From the NCBI GenBank assembly GCA_965219565.1, contig OZ244780.1, forward strand, positions 2,232,001-2,296,000: a stretch of 64,000 nucleotides of DNA, in the 5' to 3' direction. The notes beneath the pieces are model-generated. The model had not been told where the DNA came from, made no database searches, and worked only from the letters and a program-made list of their open reading frames with translations. Below are positions 15,778 through 25,191 of the stretch, one piece after another. The position numbers and the translations under genes were made by a program. The stretch is from DAOUJI01 sp965219565 (GTDB lineage Bacteria > Chloroflexota > Dehalococcoidia > Lucifugimonadales > JAGWBF01). The stretch's first letter is position 1. Each line of letters starts with the position of its first letter.

Positions 15778-17973
15778 GTGACCAGCGGCATTAAAGACCT
15801 CATAACCAGGGTTGAGGACTACCTGCCCCAGGAAAGCGTCGAGTCCATAGAAGGCGCCTACGAGTTCGCGGCCGAATGCCACGAGGGCCAGACCCGTGCA
15901 TCGGGTGGGCCGTATATAGAACATCCCCTCCAGGCCGCCCTCGTCCTTGCCGACATGCGCTTGGACCAGACCACCATCTCCGCCGCGCTGCTCCACGACG
16001 TCGTTGAGGACTGCGGCGTCACACACAAGCAAATACAGGAAAAATTCGGGACCGACGTGGCGAGCCTCGTTGACGGCGTAACCAAGCTGACCCGCATGGA
16101 CGTCAGCATGATGGACGAAGGAGAAGGCAGGGCCAACGGCGCCGTCCGCGACGACCGCATTCAGGCCGAGAGTCTCCGCAAGATGCTGGTGGCCATGGCA
16201 GAGGACATCCGCGTGGTCCTCATAAAGCTGGCCGACCGCCTCCACAACATGAAGACCCTGGGAGCCCTCAACCCCAGGAAGCGGAAGATGATCGCCCAGG
16301 AGACCCTGGACATCTACACCCCTCTGGCCCACCGCCTGGGGATATGGGAAATCAAGTGGCAGCTGGAGGACCTGGCCTTCAGGCACATCGAACCCTCCAA
16401 GTACAAGTCCATATCCCGGATGCTGAACCTCAAGAGGGACGAGCGGGAGGACTACATCAAACGGGTGGCGGTCACTCTCTCAGAAACCCTGGAAGAGGCC
16501 GGGGTCAGCGCCCAGGTCATGGGGCGGCCCAAGCACATCTACAGCATCTTCAAAAAGATGGAGAAATACCAGGCCCAGGGCATGGAACTAAGCGAGATAT
16601 ACGATCTTTACGCCCTGAGGGTGCTGGTGAAAGGCAAGGACGACTGCTATGCCTCTCTGGGAGTGGTGCATAACCTCTGGCATCCAATGCCGGGCCAGTT
16701 CGACGATTATATAGCCGCGCCCAAAGAGAACTTCTACCAGTCCCTTCACACCACCGTCATGTGCGAGGGGGGCGCGCCTCTAGAGGTCCAAATCAGGACC
16801 CAAGACATGCACCAGACGGCTGAGTATGGAGTGGCGGCCCACTGGCGCTACAAAGAAGGTGGAGCCTCCGATTCCAAGTTCGAAAACAAGATGGCCTGGC
16901 TCAGGCAGCTGCTGGAGTGGCAGCGGGGAGTCAGCGGCACGGAAGAGTTCCTCGAGGGAGTCAAGACAGACCTCTTCCGTGACCAGGTGTTCGTCTACAC
17001 GCCCAAGGGCGACATCATCGAACTTCCGTCCGGGTCCACTCCCATAGATTTCGCCTACAAGATACATACCGACCTTGGACACCGCTGCATAGGTTCCAAG
17101 GTCAACGGGCGTCTCGTGGCCCTGGACTACCAGCTCAACAACGGGGACACAGTGGAGATTCACACCACAAAAGCCGCTCGAGGTCCGAGCCTGGACTGGC
17201 TCAATCCCAGCCTTGGGTACGTACGTACGGCCGGCGCCCGCCAGAGCATCCGCCTCTGGTTCAGACGCCAGGCCCGAGGGGCAAGCGTGCAACGGGGCAG
17301 GGACTATCTCCGTAAGGAACTGAAACGCCTTAGCATGTCTGTGAGCGAGGCCGACATCGCCAAATTGTTCAAGTACGACAGCCCCGAGGAGTTCCTGGCG
17401 GCCGTCGGCTCCGGCTCCATCACCGATTCCCAGATAGCAGCCAGCCTCATGGCCGGACAGGAGAAGCGGGCCGTGGACCAATGGGCCCCGGACCTGCCCC
17501 TCTCAAGTCCTTCCAGCGGCATCAAGGTGCTTGGGGTGGGAGACCTGCTCACCCGCATGGCCCGCTGTTGCAACCCGATTCCCGGAGAGGAGATCGTAGG
17601 GTATATCACCCGGGCCAAAGGAATCACGGTCCACAAGAAGACATGCCCCAACCTCCGCAACGAGGACGAGAAGGAGAGGCTGGTCAGCGTGGACTGGGGC
17701 GAGGTGCAGCAGTTCTACCCCGTAAGAGTGACCATCGTGGCCTGGGACCGGGTGGGCTTGCTCAGGGACGTCACAACCCAGGTGTCGGAGCAGGGCGTCA
17801 ACATCGCGATGGTCGTGACTAGCGAGAACCCCGACGGCACGGCCACCATGTCTCTGACTCTCTCTACCACGGGCGTGGCTCAGCTTAGCCGCCTCTTCTC
17901 CAAGTTGGAGGGAATCAAGGGAGTGTCGAGCGTAACCCGATATACCGAGTCCCCTGTGTCTTCACCAAGCTAG
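15778..17973 (+). CDS. rel: bifunctional (p)ppGpp synthetase/hydrolase, Rel/SpoT family
   Basis: Stringent-response enzyme of 731 residues with four domains: an HD hydrolase (LLHDVVEDCGVT near residue 73, KLADRLHNMKTLGAL), a synthetase (ENFYQSLHTTVMCEGGAPLE near 317), a TGS domain (VFVYTPKGDIIELPSGSTP near 403) and a C-terminal ACT domain (about 646 on). The motif before YIAAPK reads QFDD, close to the EFDD of monofunctional RelA rather than the RFKD usual in bifunctional enzymes, although the HD residues look intact. GTG 15778 after AGGAGCGG is preferred to the TTG at 15709, which only adds non-conserved residues. Confidence 0.94.
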   Translation: MTSGIKDLITRVEDYLPQESVESIEGAYEFAAECHEGQTRASGGPYIEHPLQAALVLADMRLDQTTISAALLHDVVEDCGVTHKQIQEKFGTDVASLVDGVTKLTRMDVSMMDEGEGRANGAVRDDRIQAESLRKMLVAMAEDIRVVLIKLADRLHNMKTLGALNPRKRKMIAQETLDIYTPLAHRLGIWEIKWQLEDLAFRHIEPSKYKSISRMLNLKRDEREDYIKRVAVTLSETLEEAGVSAQVMGRPKHIYSIFKKMEKYQAQGMELSEIYDLYALRVLVKGKDDCYASLGVVHNLWHPMPGQFDDYIAAPKENFYQSLHTTVMCEGGAPLEVQIRTQDMHQTAEYGVAAHWRYKEGGASDSKFENKMAWLRQLLEWQRGVSGTEEFLEGVKTDLFRDQVFVYTPKGDIIELPSGSTPIDFAYKIHTDLGHRCIGSKVNGRLVALDYQLNNGDTVEIHTTKAARGPSLDWLNPSLGYVRTAGARQSIRLWFRRQARGASVQRGRDYLRKELKRLSMSVSEADIAKLFKYDSPEEFLAAVGSGSITDSQIAASLMAGQEKRAVDQWAPDLPLSSPSSGIKVLGVGDLLTRMARCCNPIPGEEIVGYITRAKGITVHKKTCPNLRNEDEKERLVSVDWGEVQQFYPVRVTIVAWDRVGLLRDVTTQVSEQGVNIAMVVTSENPDGTATMSLTLSTTGVAQLSRLFSKLEGIKGVSSVTRYTESPVSSPS

Positions 17974-18023
17974 ACACAGGGTATATACTTGTTAGCTGAA
18001 TAGAAGTCTATACGGAGGACCCT

Positions 18024-18275
18024 TTGCCTGCTGAAAAGACAGCCCGGAAAATGGAAAAGAGGCGGCTAAGAAACCGCCAAGTGCGAAGCGCCACCAGGAC
18101 TATGGTGGGCAAAGCCGGAGATGCCCTCAGGTCGGGCGCCGACGCCGAAACCGAAGTGGGAGCCGCCATAAAAGCGTTGGACTCCGCCGTGACCAAGGGA
18201 ATCCTCCACAAGAACAACGCAGCGAGGAAAAAGTCGCGCCTCATGGCAAAGCTGAACGCTTCCCAAGCCTCATAG
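18024..18275 (+). CDS. rpsT: 30S ribosomal protein S20
   Basis: An 83-residue basic protein with the S20 pattern: KTARKMEKRRLRNRQVRSAT, the mid-helix AIKALDSAVTKGILHKNNAARKKSRL, and an Ala-rich end. It binds 16S rRNA early in 30S assembly. TTG 18024 follows the strong site ACGGAGGA; a non-AUG start is common for rpsT and contributes to its autoregulation in E. coli. A clear intrinsic terminator follows. Confidence 0.93.
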   Translation: MPAEKTARKMEKRRLRNRQVRSATRTMVGKAGDALRSGADAETEVGAAIKALDSAVTKGILHKNNAARKKSRLMAKLNASQAS

Positions 18276-18302
18276 CCAAGACTTCATCAAGCCCCAAGAC
18301 GC

Positions 18303-18337
18303 AAAGCGGCCCCGCCTAAAAGGGCCGCTTTTCATTT
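18303..18337 (+). terminator. rho-independent terminator of rpsT
   Basis: A perfect 10-bp stem AAAGCGGCCC / GGGCCGCTTT with a nine-base loop, followed by TTCATTT, begins 27 bases after the rpsT stop. It insulates rpsT from the LysR gene. Confidence 0.9.
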
Positions 18338-18342
18338 CCCCC

Positions 18343-18370
18343 TTTCCAGGACAGCCGCATGGTGTATAAT
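18343..18370 (+). promoter_or_regulatory. promoter of LysR-type gene
   Basis: A perfect TATAAT at 18365-18370 is preceded at 16 bases by TTTCCA (18343-18348, four of six -35 bases). It lies just after the rpsT terminator and about 45 bases before the LysR start region. Confidence 0.5.
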
Positions 18371-18414
18371 GGACATAGGGTGTTCCATTAACTGCCGTAT
18401 ATGGAGGTCGCTGC

Positions 18415-19326
18415 ATCACTGAGTTCAACTTCCACCAGTTGCGCATCTTCTATACAGTGGCGCGCCAGAGGGGATTCTCCCGGGCAGCCAAGGCGTTGGA
18501 AATCAGCCAGCCGGCCGTCTCCATCCAGGTGCAGGACTTGGAGAAACATCTAGGAGTCCCTCTGTTTCATCGGAGGTCAAAGGGCCTACAGCTGACCGAA
18601 ATCGGGGAAACAGTCTACGACTACGTCCACAGGATATTCAGCCTCTCCTCCGAGCTCCGGGAAGCGGTCCAAGCCATTCGGGGCCTCAAGGCCGGCCACC
18701 TCACCATAGGCGCCTCCACCACACCGGGGGAATACATCCTGCCCGTCGCCATGGGCCGTTTCCGGCGCCGCTACCCCGACATCGACGTAGAGCTTAGGAT
18801 ATCCAACACCCGGTCTATAATCAGCCAGATACACCAGAGAGAACTGGACATAGGCATGATCGGCTCAGCTCTGGAGGGCGACGACGCTCTGGAGACCTCC
18901 ACCTACGTCATGGACGAGATCGTGCTGGTGGCCGCTCTGGACCACCCTTTGGTCACGGGAAGCCCGGTTGATTTGCAAGCGGTCATGGACGCCGGGCTGG
19001 TGATTCGTGAGCAAGGGTCGGCCACCCGTCAGGCGGCGGAAGAGTGTTTTGCCCACATGGGAGTCAGCCCCAAAGTCGTTATGGAGCTTGGCTCCAACCA
19101 GGCGGTAAAGCTGGCGGCCGAGTCGGGCGTAGGCGTGGGCGTAGTGTCCAGGTTCGGAATAGGGGCCGAGGTGAAGGCGGGACTGCTCAAAGTGATTCAA
19201 GCCAAGAACTGGGAGTGCATTCGTCCCCTGACCCTTGTCTACCTGAAGGAAAAGCGGCTTTCCCCGGCGCAAAACGCCTTCCTGGAAATCCTGGAGACGG
19301 AGCATCCACTGCCCTCTATGGGCTAG
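18415..19326 (+). CDS. LysR-family transcriptional regulator
   Basis: The N-terminal winged helix has LRIFYTVARQRGFSRAAKAL and ISQPAVSIQVQDLEKHLGVPLF, followed by a periplasmic-binding-like effector domain. The conserved helix needs residues before LR. In frame upstream of TTG 18439 there is no ATG, GTG or TTG, but a strong GGAGG at 18403-18407 sits seven bases before an in-frame ATC (18415) giving ITEFNFHQLRIF. A non-AUG ATC start is therefore proposed (303 residues); the safe minimum is TTG 18439. The target is unknown; the GGR-like gene is convergent. Confidence 0.9.
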   Translation: MTEFNFHQLRIFYTVARQRGFSRAAKALEISQPAVSIQVQDLEKHLGVPLFHRRSKGLQLTEIGETVYDYVHRIFSLSSELREAVQAIRGLKAGHLTIGASTTPGEYILPVAMGRFRRRYPDIDVELRISNTRSIISQIHQRELDIGMIGSALEGDDALETSTYVMDEIVLVAALDHPLVTGSPVDLQAVMDAGLVIREQGSATRQAAEECFAHMGVSPKVVMELGSNQAVKLAAESGVGVGVVSRFGIGAEVKAGLLKVIQAKNWECIRPLTLVYLKEKRLSPAQNAFLEILETEHPLPSMG

Positions 19327-19373
19327 AACCGCCAGGGCATTGCCGCTGACGCGGTCAGGCATGAAACGATGTT

Positions 19374-20537
19374 CTATATGCCCCTGCCCGCGAGGTCAAA
19401 CATGAACTTGAAAGGCCCCCACACGCCCCGAATGTCGTAGTACGCGGCATCGCCCCTGAGGACCCCGCAGCCCAAACGCCAGGCCCGGTCTGAACGCTTC
19501 ATCATAGTGAAGCCCAACTTGGGCAGCGCCAGTCCGATGCGAGTCATGGTCCGGGCTATGCGGATGTCAGGCATTATCTCGTCGTCCACGGCCTTCTCGT
19601 AAACTGTCAGGTCTGTGGTCCTTCCCTCGAGATATTCCACCACCGTGGGAGCTGCGATTTGACCGCTCCTTATGGCGTAGAAGATGCCCTCTCCAGTCCA
19701 ATAGTCCAGCATCCCGGCTGCGTCCCCTACCAGCAGGACCGGCCCTTTGGTGATGGGGGCGCCCTTCTTCCGCCGTGGGAGACGGTGTCCACGAGTTAGC
19801 TTTTGCTGGAAGTCTCCCAAGTCCAGGTATTTCAGGTATCCCGCCAACAGATCGCGTAGCCGATGGGCGTGTTTGGGAAAGCTGGCCACTCCTATAGACA
19901 GATGGTCCTCCTTGGGGAAGAGCCACATATACCCGCCCCCCACCATCCCAAAGTCGATGGCTACAGAACGCTTCCACCGGTCCAATTGTTCCTGGTCTGT
20001 GTAGACCTCAGCTTCAAGCCCAACTCCCAGCTCCCGCCCCGCCTGCAGGCCCGTCTGCAAGGCTGTCACCCCGTTCACACCATCGGCGCCGGCCAGTACC
20101 CTGCTTGAGAATGCGTCTTTGCCTCCACGGACGGTCACCAGACCGTCAGCATCAATCTCGATACGTTCAACCTTGAAGCCGTCTTTGAGTTCCGCTCCCG
20201 CCTCTACGGCCTTCTCGGCCAGCATCGCATCGAAGGCTGAACGCATGGTCATGTGGGTGAAAGGCTTGGAAAAGCTGCGGCTGAAGCCTTCCTTCATCCG
20301 ATAAGAAAGCCACGCCGTGTCCACGGTCCGCTCCGCTACAGGCGATATGGGGAAGTCCAGAAGGCGCACGGCCCGCTCATTAACCCCGCCCCCTCAGGTC
20401 TTGTATCGGGGCAGGTTCTGGCGTTCCAAGACCAGCGTACGGATCCCATTTAGAGCCAACTGACGAGCAAGGGTGGCGCCGGCAGGTCCCGCGCCGATAA
20501 CTATAGCGTCATATCTATTCGAGGCGTCTTGAACCAC
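19374..20537 (-). CDS. geranylgeranyl-reductase-family FAD oxidoreductase, interrupted by one in-frame TGA
   Basis: Reading from GTG 20537, which has ACGGAGG upstream, the frame gives the FAD Rossmann loop DAIVIGAGPAGATLARQLA and LPRYKT, then TGA at codon 48 (20394-20396), then GGGVNERA and a further 340 intact codons including GADGVNG, LLVGDAAGMLDYWTGEGIFY and the family C-terminus. In relatives the TGA position is a conserved Cys (KxCGGG). The protein would reduce isoprenoid chains or related alkenes. The frame can be a pseudogene, a sequence error, or a Sec codon; only a weak hairpin follows the TGA. A shorter product could start at GTG 20369. Confidence 0.8.
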
Positions 20538-20651
20538 CGTTGGAAAAGCCTCCGTAGATTTCGTTCAGCCTGCAAACTCGGCTTGAGCAGCGTTGGTTTT
20601 GATGTTAACATTGACTCCGCAATCCCGCATCAACCCAGGAGTAAACGAGCC

Positions 20652-21242
20652 ATGCTTCCGTCCAGTTGCAACGTCGCTCTTAAGGAATGGGCCGTCGCCG
20701 TCAGAGCGTTGGACCAGGGGAACCAGATAGTCCTTCTCAGGAAGGGCGGAATCAGGGAAGACGGCAAGGACTTCCGCGTCATCCACCCAGAGTTCCTTCT
20801 GTATCCCACCTATGAACACCAGAAAGAGGCCCTTCTGAAGTCGCCCTACCAGGAAGCGTTGGCCCGCATACTCAGCGAACCCTATGACCCGTCCACCATC
20901 ATTTTCTCCCATTGGGCCAAGGTGGAGGAAATCATAGAGGTTTTCGAACAGGAAACCCTGGACTCTCTGTCCCCTTACCACATATGGACTAACGACTACG
21001 CTCAAAGCAGGCTTCACTGGAAGCCCAAGTTCCCCCTGTCCGTGATGCTTCTGCGGGTCTATAGGTTGGCGGAGCCGATTGTCGTGGCTAATGACCCCGG
21101 CTACAGCGGCTGCAAGTCCTGGGTGGACCTGACCGGTGGGCTTTCCCTGACGGATATGACGCCTGTCCTGTCCGACGAGGACTTCCTCTCCAAGGCCGAG
21201 GAAGTCAGGTCGGCGATGAACCTCGAGCCGGTTCAGGCCTAG
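20652..21242 (+). CDS. DUF1802 family protein
   Basis: A 196-residue protein with the DUF1802 pattern: NVALKEWAVAVRALDQGNQIVLLRKGGIRE at the start (conserved KEWA and LRKGGI), FLLYPTYEHQ, and a C-terminal LDWVDL-like CKSWVDLTG. The open frame reaches back to 20529, but the first 41 codons overlap the oppositely oriented flavoprotein gene and are not conserved, so ATG 20652 is chosen. The family is unstudied. Confidence 0.85.
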   Translation: MLPSSCNVALKEWAVAVRALDQGNQIVLLRKGGIREDGKDFRVIHPEFLLYPTYEHQKEALLKSPYQEALARILSEPYDPSTIIFSHWAKVEEIIEVFEQETLDSLSPYHIWTNDYAQSRLHWKPKFPLSVMLLRVYRLAEPIVVANDPGYSGCKSWVDLTGGLSLTDMTPVLSDEDFLSKAEEVRSAMNLEPVQA

Positions 21243-21251
21243 GAATACCCC

Positions 21252-22256
21252 ATGAAATACCGCCGATTGCCGAGAACCGACCTGAACCTGTCGGAAGTTG
21301 GATTCGGGGTCTGGACCGTGGCCACGAACTGGTGGGGACGCATAGAAGAGTCGGACCGCATACGGCTGCTCCAGGAATCCATCGACAGGGGCGTCAACTT
21401 CTTCGACACTGCCGACACCTACGGCGAAGGGTACGGGGAAGAAATCCTCGCCAAGGCCCTCGGTAAGGAACGAAACAACATCGTCATAGCAACCAAGTTC
21501 GGCTATGACTTCTACACCAACGTCGAGCGCGAGGGCCACACAGAACGGCCTCAGAAGTTCGAGCCGGAGTTCATCAGATACGCCTGTGAGCAAAGTCTAA
21601 AGCGCCTGAAAACCGATTACATAGACCTGTACCAGCTCCACAATCCTAGGCTGGCCGCTATAGAGGACGATGAAGTCTTCGATACCCTGGATGAGCTGGT
21701 GAAGGAAGGCAAGATACGCTACTACGGCTCCGCCATCGGCCCGGATATCGGATGGTTTGAAGAGGGCGAAGCGTCCATGCGGGAGCGGAACGTAAGCTCC
21801 GTTCAGATAATCTACAGCATACTGGAGCAGGACCCGGCAAACCGGTTTTTCCCTATCTCGGATGAGGAAGAGGTGGGGCTGTTGTCGCGAGTCCCTCACG
21901 CGTCTGAGACTCTAACCGACAAGTTCCGTGAGCCTCCGGAATGGGACCCCTCAGACCATCGTTCCCACCGGAGACACCTATGGATGGTGGAAGCCATCAA
22001 GAAAGCCGACCAGGTGCGATTCCTGGCTGAAGAGACGGGCCGCACGATGGCGCAGGCGGCTATCAAGTTCTGCCTGGCGCAGCCCACAATCGTCACAATC
22101 CTGCCCAACATCACCAACTCCCAGGAGTTGGCTGAATACTGTGCGGCGCCGGAAGTCCCGGACCTGGAGCAGGACGAGTGCGATTACATATACGACCTCT
22201 GGGACAACTCCTTCTACATGGAGGAACCCGCTACTTCCTCTCCAGAGGCGTCCTAA
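21252..22256 (+). CDS. aldo/keto reductase
   Basis: A 334-residue NADPH-dependent (beta/alpha)8 reductase. The catalytic tetrad positions are visible as Asp in NFFDTADTYGEGYGEE, Tyr in the same segment, Lys in NIVIATKFGY and His in LYQLHNP. C-terminal KFCLAQPTIVTILPNITNSQELAEYC is the usual cofactor-binding end. It starts at ATG 21252, nine bases after the DUF1802 stop, so the two are probably co-transcribed. Substrate unknown. Confidence 0.93.
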   Translation: MKYRRLPRTDLNLSEVGFGVWTVATNWWGRIEESDRIRLLQESIDRGVNFFDTADTYGEGYGEEILAKALGKERNNIVIATKFGYDFYTNVEREGHTERPQKFEPEFIRYACEQSLKRLKTDYIDLYQLHNPRLAAIEDDEVFDTLDELVKEGKIRYYGSAIGPDIGWFEEGEASMRERNVSSVQIIYSILEQDPANRFFPISDEEEVGLLSRVPHASETLTDKFREPPEWDPSDHRSHRRHLWMVEAIKKADQVRFLAEETGRTMAQAAIKFCLAQPTIVTILPNITNSQELAEYCAAPEVPDLEQDECDYIYDLWDNSFYMEEPATSSPEAS

Positions 22257-22384
22257 GCAGCTGCCCGGCCTGGCTGGCCGATCCATCGGGCGTTGCTCTT
22301 CAACGGCGGAACGCGGCCTGTTTCACCCAGGGCCAGTCAATGGCTCTGCTGTTGGCTGCCCACGATTAAAGGAGAGGTTGGTCC

Positions 22385-25093
22385 ATGGTCCAAACAACAA
22401 AACTGGTCTACAGCTTTGAGGAAGGCAATGCCGCCATGAAGAACCTCTTGGGCGGCAAGGGCGCCAATCTGTCCGAAATGGCCGGAATGGGCCTGCCGGT
22501 GCCGCCGGGGTTCACGGTGACCACCGAGGCTTGCCTAAGCTATTTCGACCAGGACCGGACCATGCCCGACGGCCTTTGGGAGCAGGTTAGGGAATACATG
22601 GAACGCCTCGAAGCCGCTTCCGGGAAGGGTTTCGGTTCGCCGGTAAACCCGCTGCTGGTCTCCGTACGATCGGGCGCCCGAGTCTCCATGCCCGGAATGA
22701 TGGACACCATACTGAACCTGGGAGTGAACGATCATATAGTCCAGGGGCTGTCGAAGCTCATGGGCGACGAGCGATCGGCTTACGACGCCTACCGCAGGTT
22801 CCTTCAACTATACGCTCAGGTGGTTATGCACGTACCCTCGGAAACCTTCGAGGAGATCTTGTCGTCTCACAAGGCGTCCGCCGGAGTCTCCCAGGACCAC
22901 CAACTGACCGCTGCTCGACTGGCGAACGTGGTGGACGGCTTCAAAACCGCCATCCAACAAGCGACCGGAGAGCAGCCGCCCACAGATCCCTGGATACAAC
23001 TGCACGGGGCCGTGGGGGCGGTGTTCGAAAGCTGGAACAGCCCGAGGGCCATCAGCTACCGCAACCACTACGGCCTAGATCACGACTGGGGCACTGCAGT
23101 CAACGTAGTCTCCATGGTTTTTGGAAACCTAGGCGACCACAGCGGCACAGGAGTCCTCTTCACGCGCAACCCCTCCGATGGGCGCCGTCAAATATACGGC
23201 GAATACCTTTCCAATGGCCAGGGAGAGGACGTGGTGGCCGGAACACGAACCCCCGAGCCTATAAGCGCCCTGGCCAAGAAGATGCCGGAGGTCTACGCCC
23301 AGCTTGAAGAGACAGCCAGGCAGCTTGAAACCCACTACCGCGACGTTCAGGACATCGAATTCACCATCGAGGCAGGCAGCCTTTACATACTACAGACCAG
23401 GAACGCCCAGCGAACCGTCCAAGCGGCTGTGAAATCAGCCGTCGATATGGTGCATGAAGGCCTCATATCCAAGAACGAAGCCCTGAAGATGGTCAATGCC
23501 GAGGAATTCTCCCAACTCTTTCTTCCCAGGTATGAACCTGAGGCCCGGGCCAAGGCCATAGCCTCGGGCTCCCGCATCGCCAAGGGAGCGGCAGCGTCCC
23601 CGGGAGCGGCGACGGGCAGGGTTTATTTCGACGCAACTCGCGCGGAAGAGGCCGCCGCCCGGGGAATCCCCGTAGTCCTGGTGCGTCCTGAGACCAAGCC
23701 AGAGGATATACACGGAGTGCTTGGCGCCAAGGGTGTCCTCACCAGCCGGGGCGGCGTCACCAGCCACGCAGCCGTAGTCACCCGGGGGCTGGGCGTCCCT
23801 TGCGTCGTGGGGTGTGAGGCGTTGGACATTGACATCCAGGCGGGAAACTTCACCGCAGGGGGAGCAACCGTCTGGGAAGGCTACGAACTAAGCATAGACG
23901 GCACCACGGGCGACGTATTCCTGGGGCTGGTGGAAACCATCCGGCCCGACATCGAGGAGCAGGAAGAAGCCGGGATTCTCCTGGAATGGGCCGACGAGAC
24001 AAAACGTTTGGGAGTGTGGGCCAACGCCGACACTCCTGCCGACGCCGAGCGGTCAGTAAGTATGGGAGCGGAAGGCATCGGACTTTGCCGCACCGAGCAC
24101 ATGTTCCTGGGACCGGAAAGGGTTCCCATCGTCCAGGAGATGCTGTTCAGCGCCCGGGACATGGACCCGTCCGACGACGAGAATCAGGCCACCAAAAGGT
24201 TTCGCAAGTCTCTGGAAGACCTGAAGAAGTTCCAAATCGATGATTTTGCCGGCATCCTGGAGGCTATGGGGGAGAGGCCCGTTATAATTCGGTTGCTGGA
24301 TGCGCCTCTCCATGAGTTCCTGCCCCGCCACGACCAATTGGTGCGGGAGTTGGCGGAACTTAGGGCGACCGGAGCCTCGGGATCTGAATTGGAGCCCCTG
24401 GAGCAGCGCTTGGGTCTGGTCGAAGGTCTTATGGAGGCCAATCCCATGTTGGGGCACCGGGGCTGCAGGCTCGGAGTCACCTTTCCCGACGTGTACTGTA
24501 TGCAGGTGGAGGCCATCATCACCGCCAGCGCCAGGCTGCTGCGAAAGGGAATCGCCGTACGCCCGGAGATAATGATTCCCATGACTTCCCACGCCAACGA
24601 GTTGAAACTCTTGAAGGAACGGCTGGCCGCCGTCGCCGTCGCCTCTCAAGAGCGGCTTGAAGTCAGCGTTCCCTACATATACGGCACTATGATAGAAGTC
24701 CCCCGTGCAGCCCTCACAGCCGATCAACTGGCCGAGTCGGCGGACTTCTTCAGCTTCGGCACCAACGACCTGACGCAGACCACCTTCGCCTTCAGCCGCG
24801 ACGACGCCGAGGCCAAGTTCCTGAACCAATACGTGGACGATGCGGTGCTCCCCTTCAACCCCTTCACCACGCTCGACCTGGACGGGGTAGGCGCCCTTAT
24901 CAGCATGGCCGTGGAGAAGGGACGCAAGGTGAAGCCGGAGCTTGAAGTGGGGATCTGTGGAGAGCACGGGGGAGACCCTGCCAGCATCGCCTTCTGCCAC
25001 AAAGAGGGGATCAGCTACGTAAGCTGCTCACCCTACCGGGTGCCGCTGGCCCGCCTGGCAGCCGCTCAGGCTGCGCTTGACGACGATGCCTAG
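22385..25093 (+). CDS. ppdK: pyruvate, phosphate dikinase
   Basis: Interconverts pyruvate, ATP and phosphate with PEP, AMP and PPi. The 902-residue protein has all three parts: the ATP-grasp domain starting LLGGKGANLSEMAGMGLPVPPG, the swivelling phospho-His domain GGVTSHAAVVTRGLGVPCVVG (His of TSHAAV), and the PEP/pyruvate barrel with the RTEHMF, GTNDLTQTTF and CGEHGGDP motifs, the last holding the catalytic Cys. ATG 22385 follows GGAGAGG. It serves gluconeogenesis or PPi-linked glycolysis. Confidence 0.97.
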   Translation: MVQTTKLVYSFEEGNAAMKNLLGGKGANLSEMAGMGLPVPPGFTVTTEACLSYFDQDRTMPDGLWEQVREYMERLEAASGKGFGSPVNPLLVSVRSGARVSMPGMMDTILNLGVNDHIVQGLSKLMGDERSAYDAYRRFLQLYAQVVMHVPSETFEEILSSHKASAGVSQDHQLTAARLANVVDGFKTAIQQATGEQPPTDPWIQLHGAVGAVFESWNSPRAISYRNHYGLDHDWGTAVNVVSMVFGNLGDHSGTGVLFTRNPSDGRRQIYGEYLSNGQGEDVVAGTRTPEPISALAKKMPEVYAQLEETARQLETHYRDVQDIEFTIEAGSLYILQTRNAQRTVQAAVKSAVDMVHEGLISKNEALKMVNAEEFSQLFLPRYEPEARAKAIASGSRIAKGAAASPGAATGRVYFDATRAEEAAARGIPVVLVRPETKPEDIHGVLGAKGVLTSRGGVTSHAAVVTRGLGVPCVVGCEALDIDIQAGNFTAGGATVWEGYELSIDGTTGDVFLGLVETIRPDIEEQEEAGILLEWADETKRLGVWANADTPADAERSVSMGAEGIGLCRTEHMFLGPERVPIVQEMLFSARDMDPSDDENQATKRFRKSLEDLKKFQIDDFAGILEAMGERPVIIRLLDAPLHEFLPRHDQLVRELAELRATGASGSELEPLEQRLGLVEGLMEANPMLGHRGCRLGVTFPDVYCMQVEAIITASARLLRKGIAVRPEIMIPMTSHANELKLLKERLAAVAVASQERLEVSVPYIYGTMIEVPRAALTADQLAESADFFSFGTNDLTQTTFAFSRDDAEAKFLNQYVDDAVLPFNPFTTLDLDGVGALISMAVEKGRKVKPELEVGICGEHGGDPASIAFCHKEGISYVSCSPYRVPLARLAAAQAALDDDA

Positions 25094-25191
25094 TTTCCCT
25101 ACAGCGGCCTTCAGACCATGCCTCAGCCTTCACTGCCATTGAACATCCCCAGGCCGCGGGGCGGGACAGCCGCCAGAACCGGAACTCTGCG

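Noticed and set aside
20565..21593. Antisense frame of 342 codons opposite DUF1802 and the aldo/keto reductase
   Set aside because: It covers parts of two real genes on the other strand and shows no recognisable domain.
24053..25000. Antisense frame of 315 codons opposite ppdK
   Set aside because: Shadow of a highly conserved gene; low-complexity composition without motifs.
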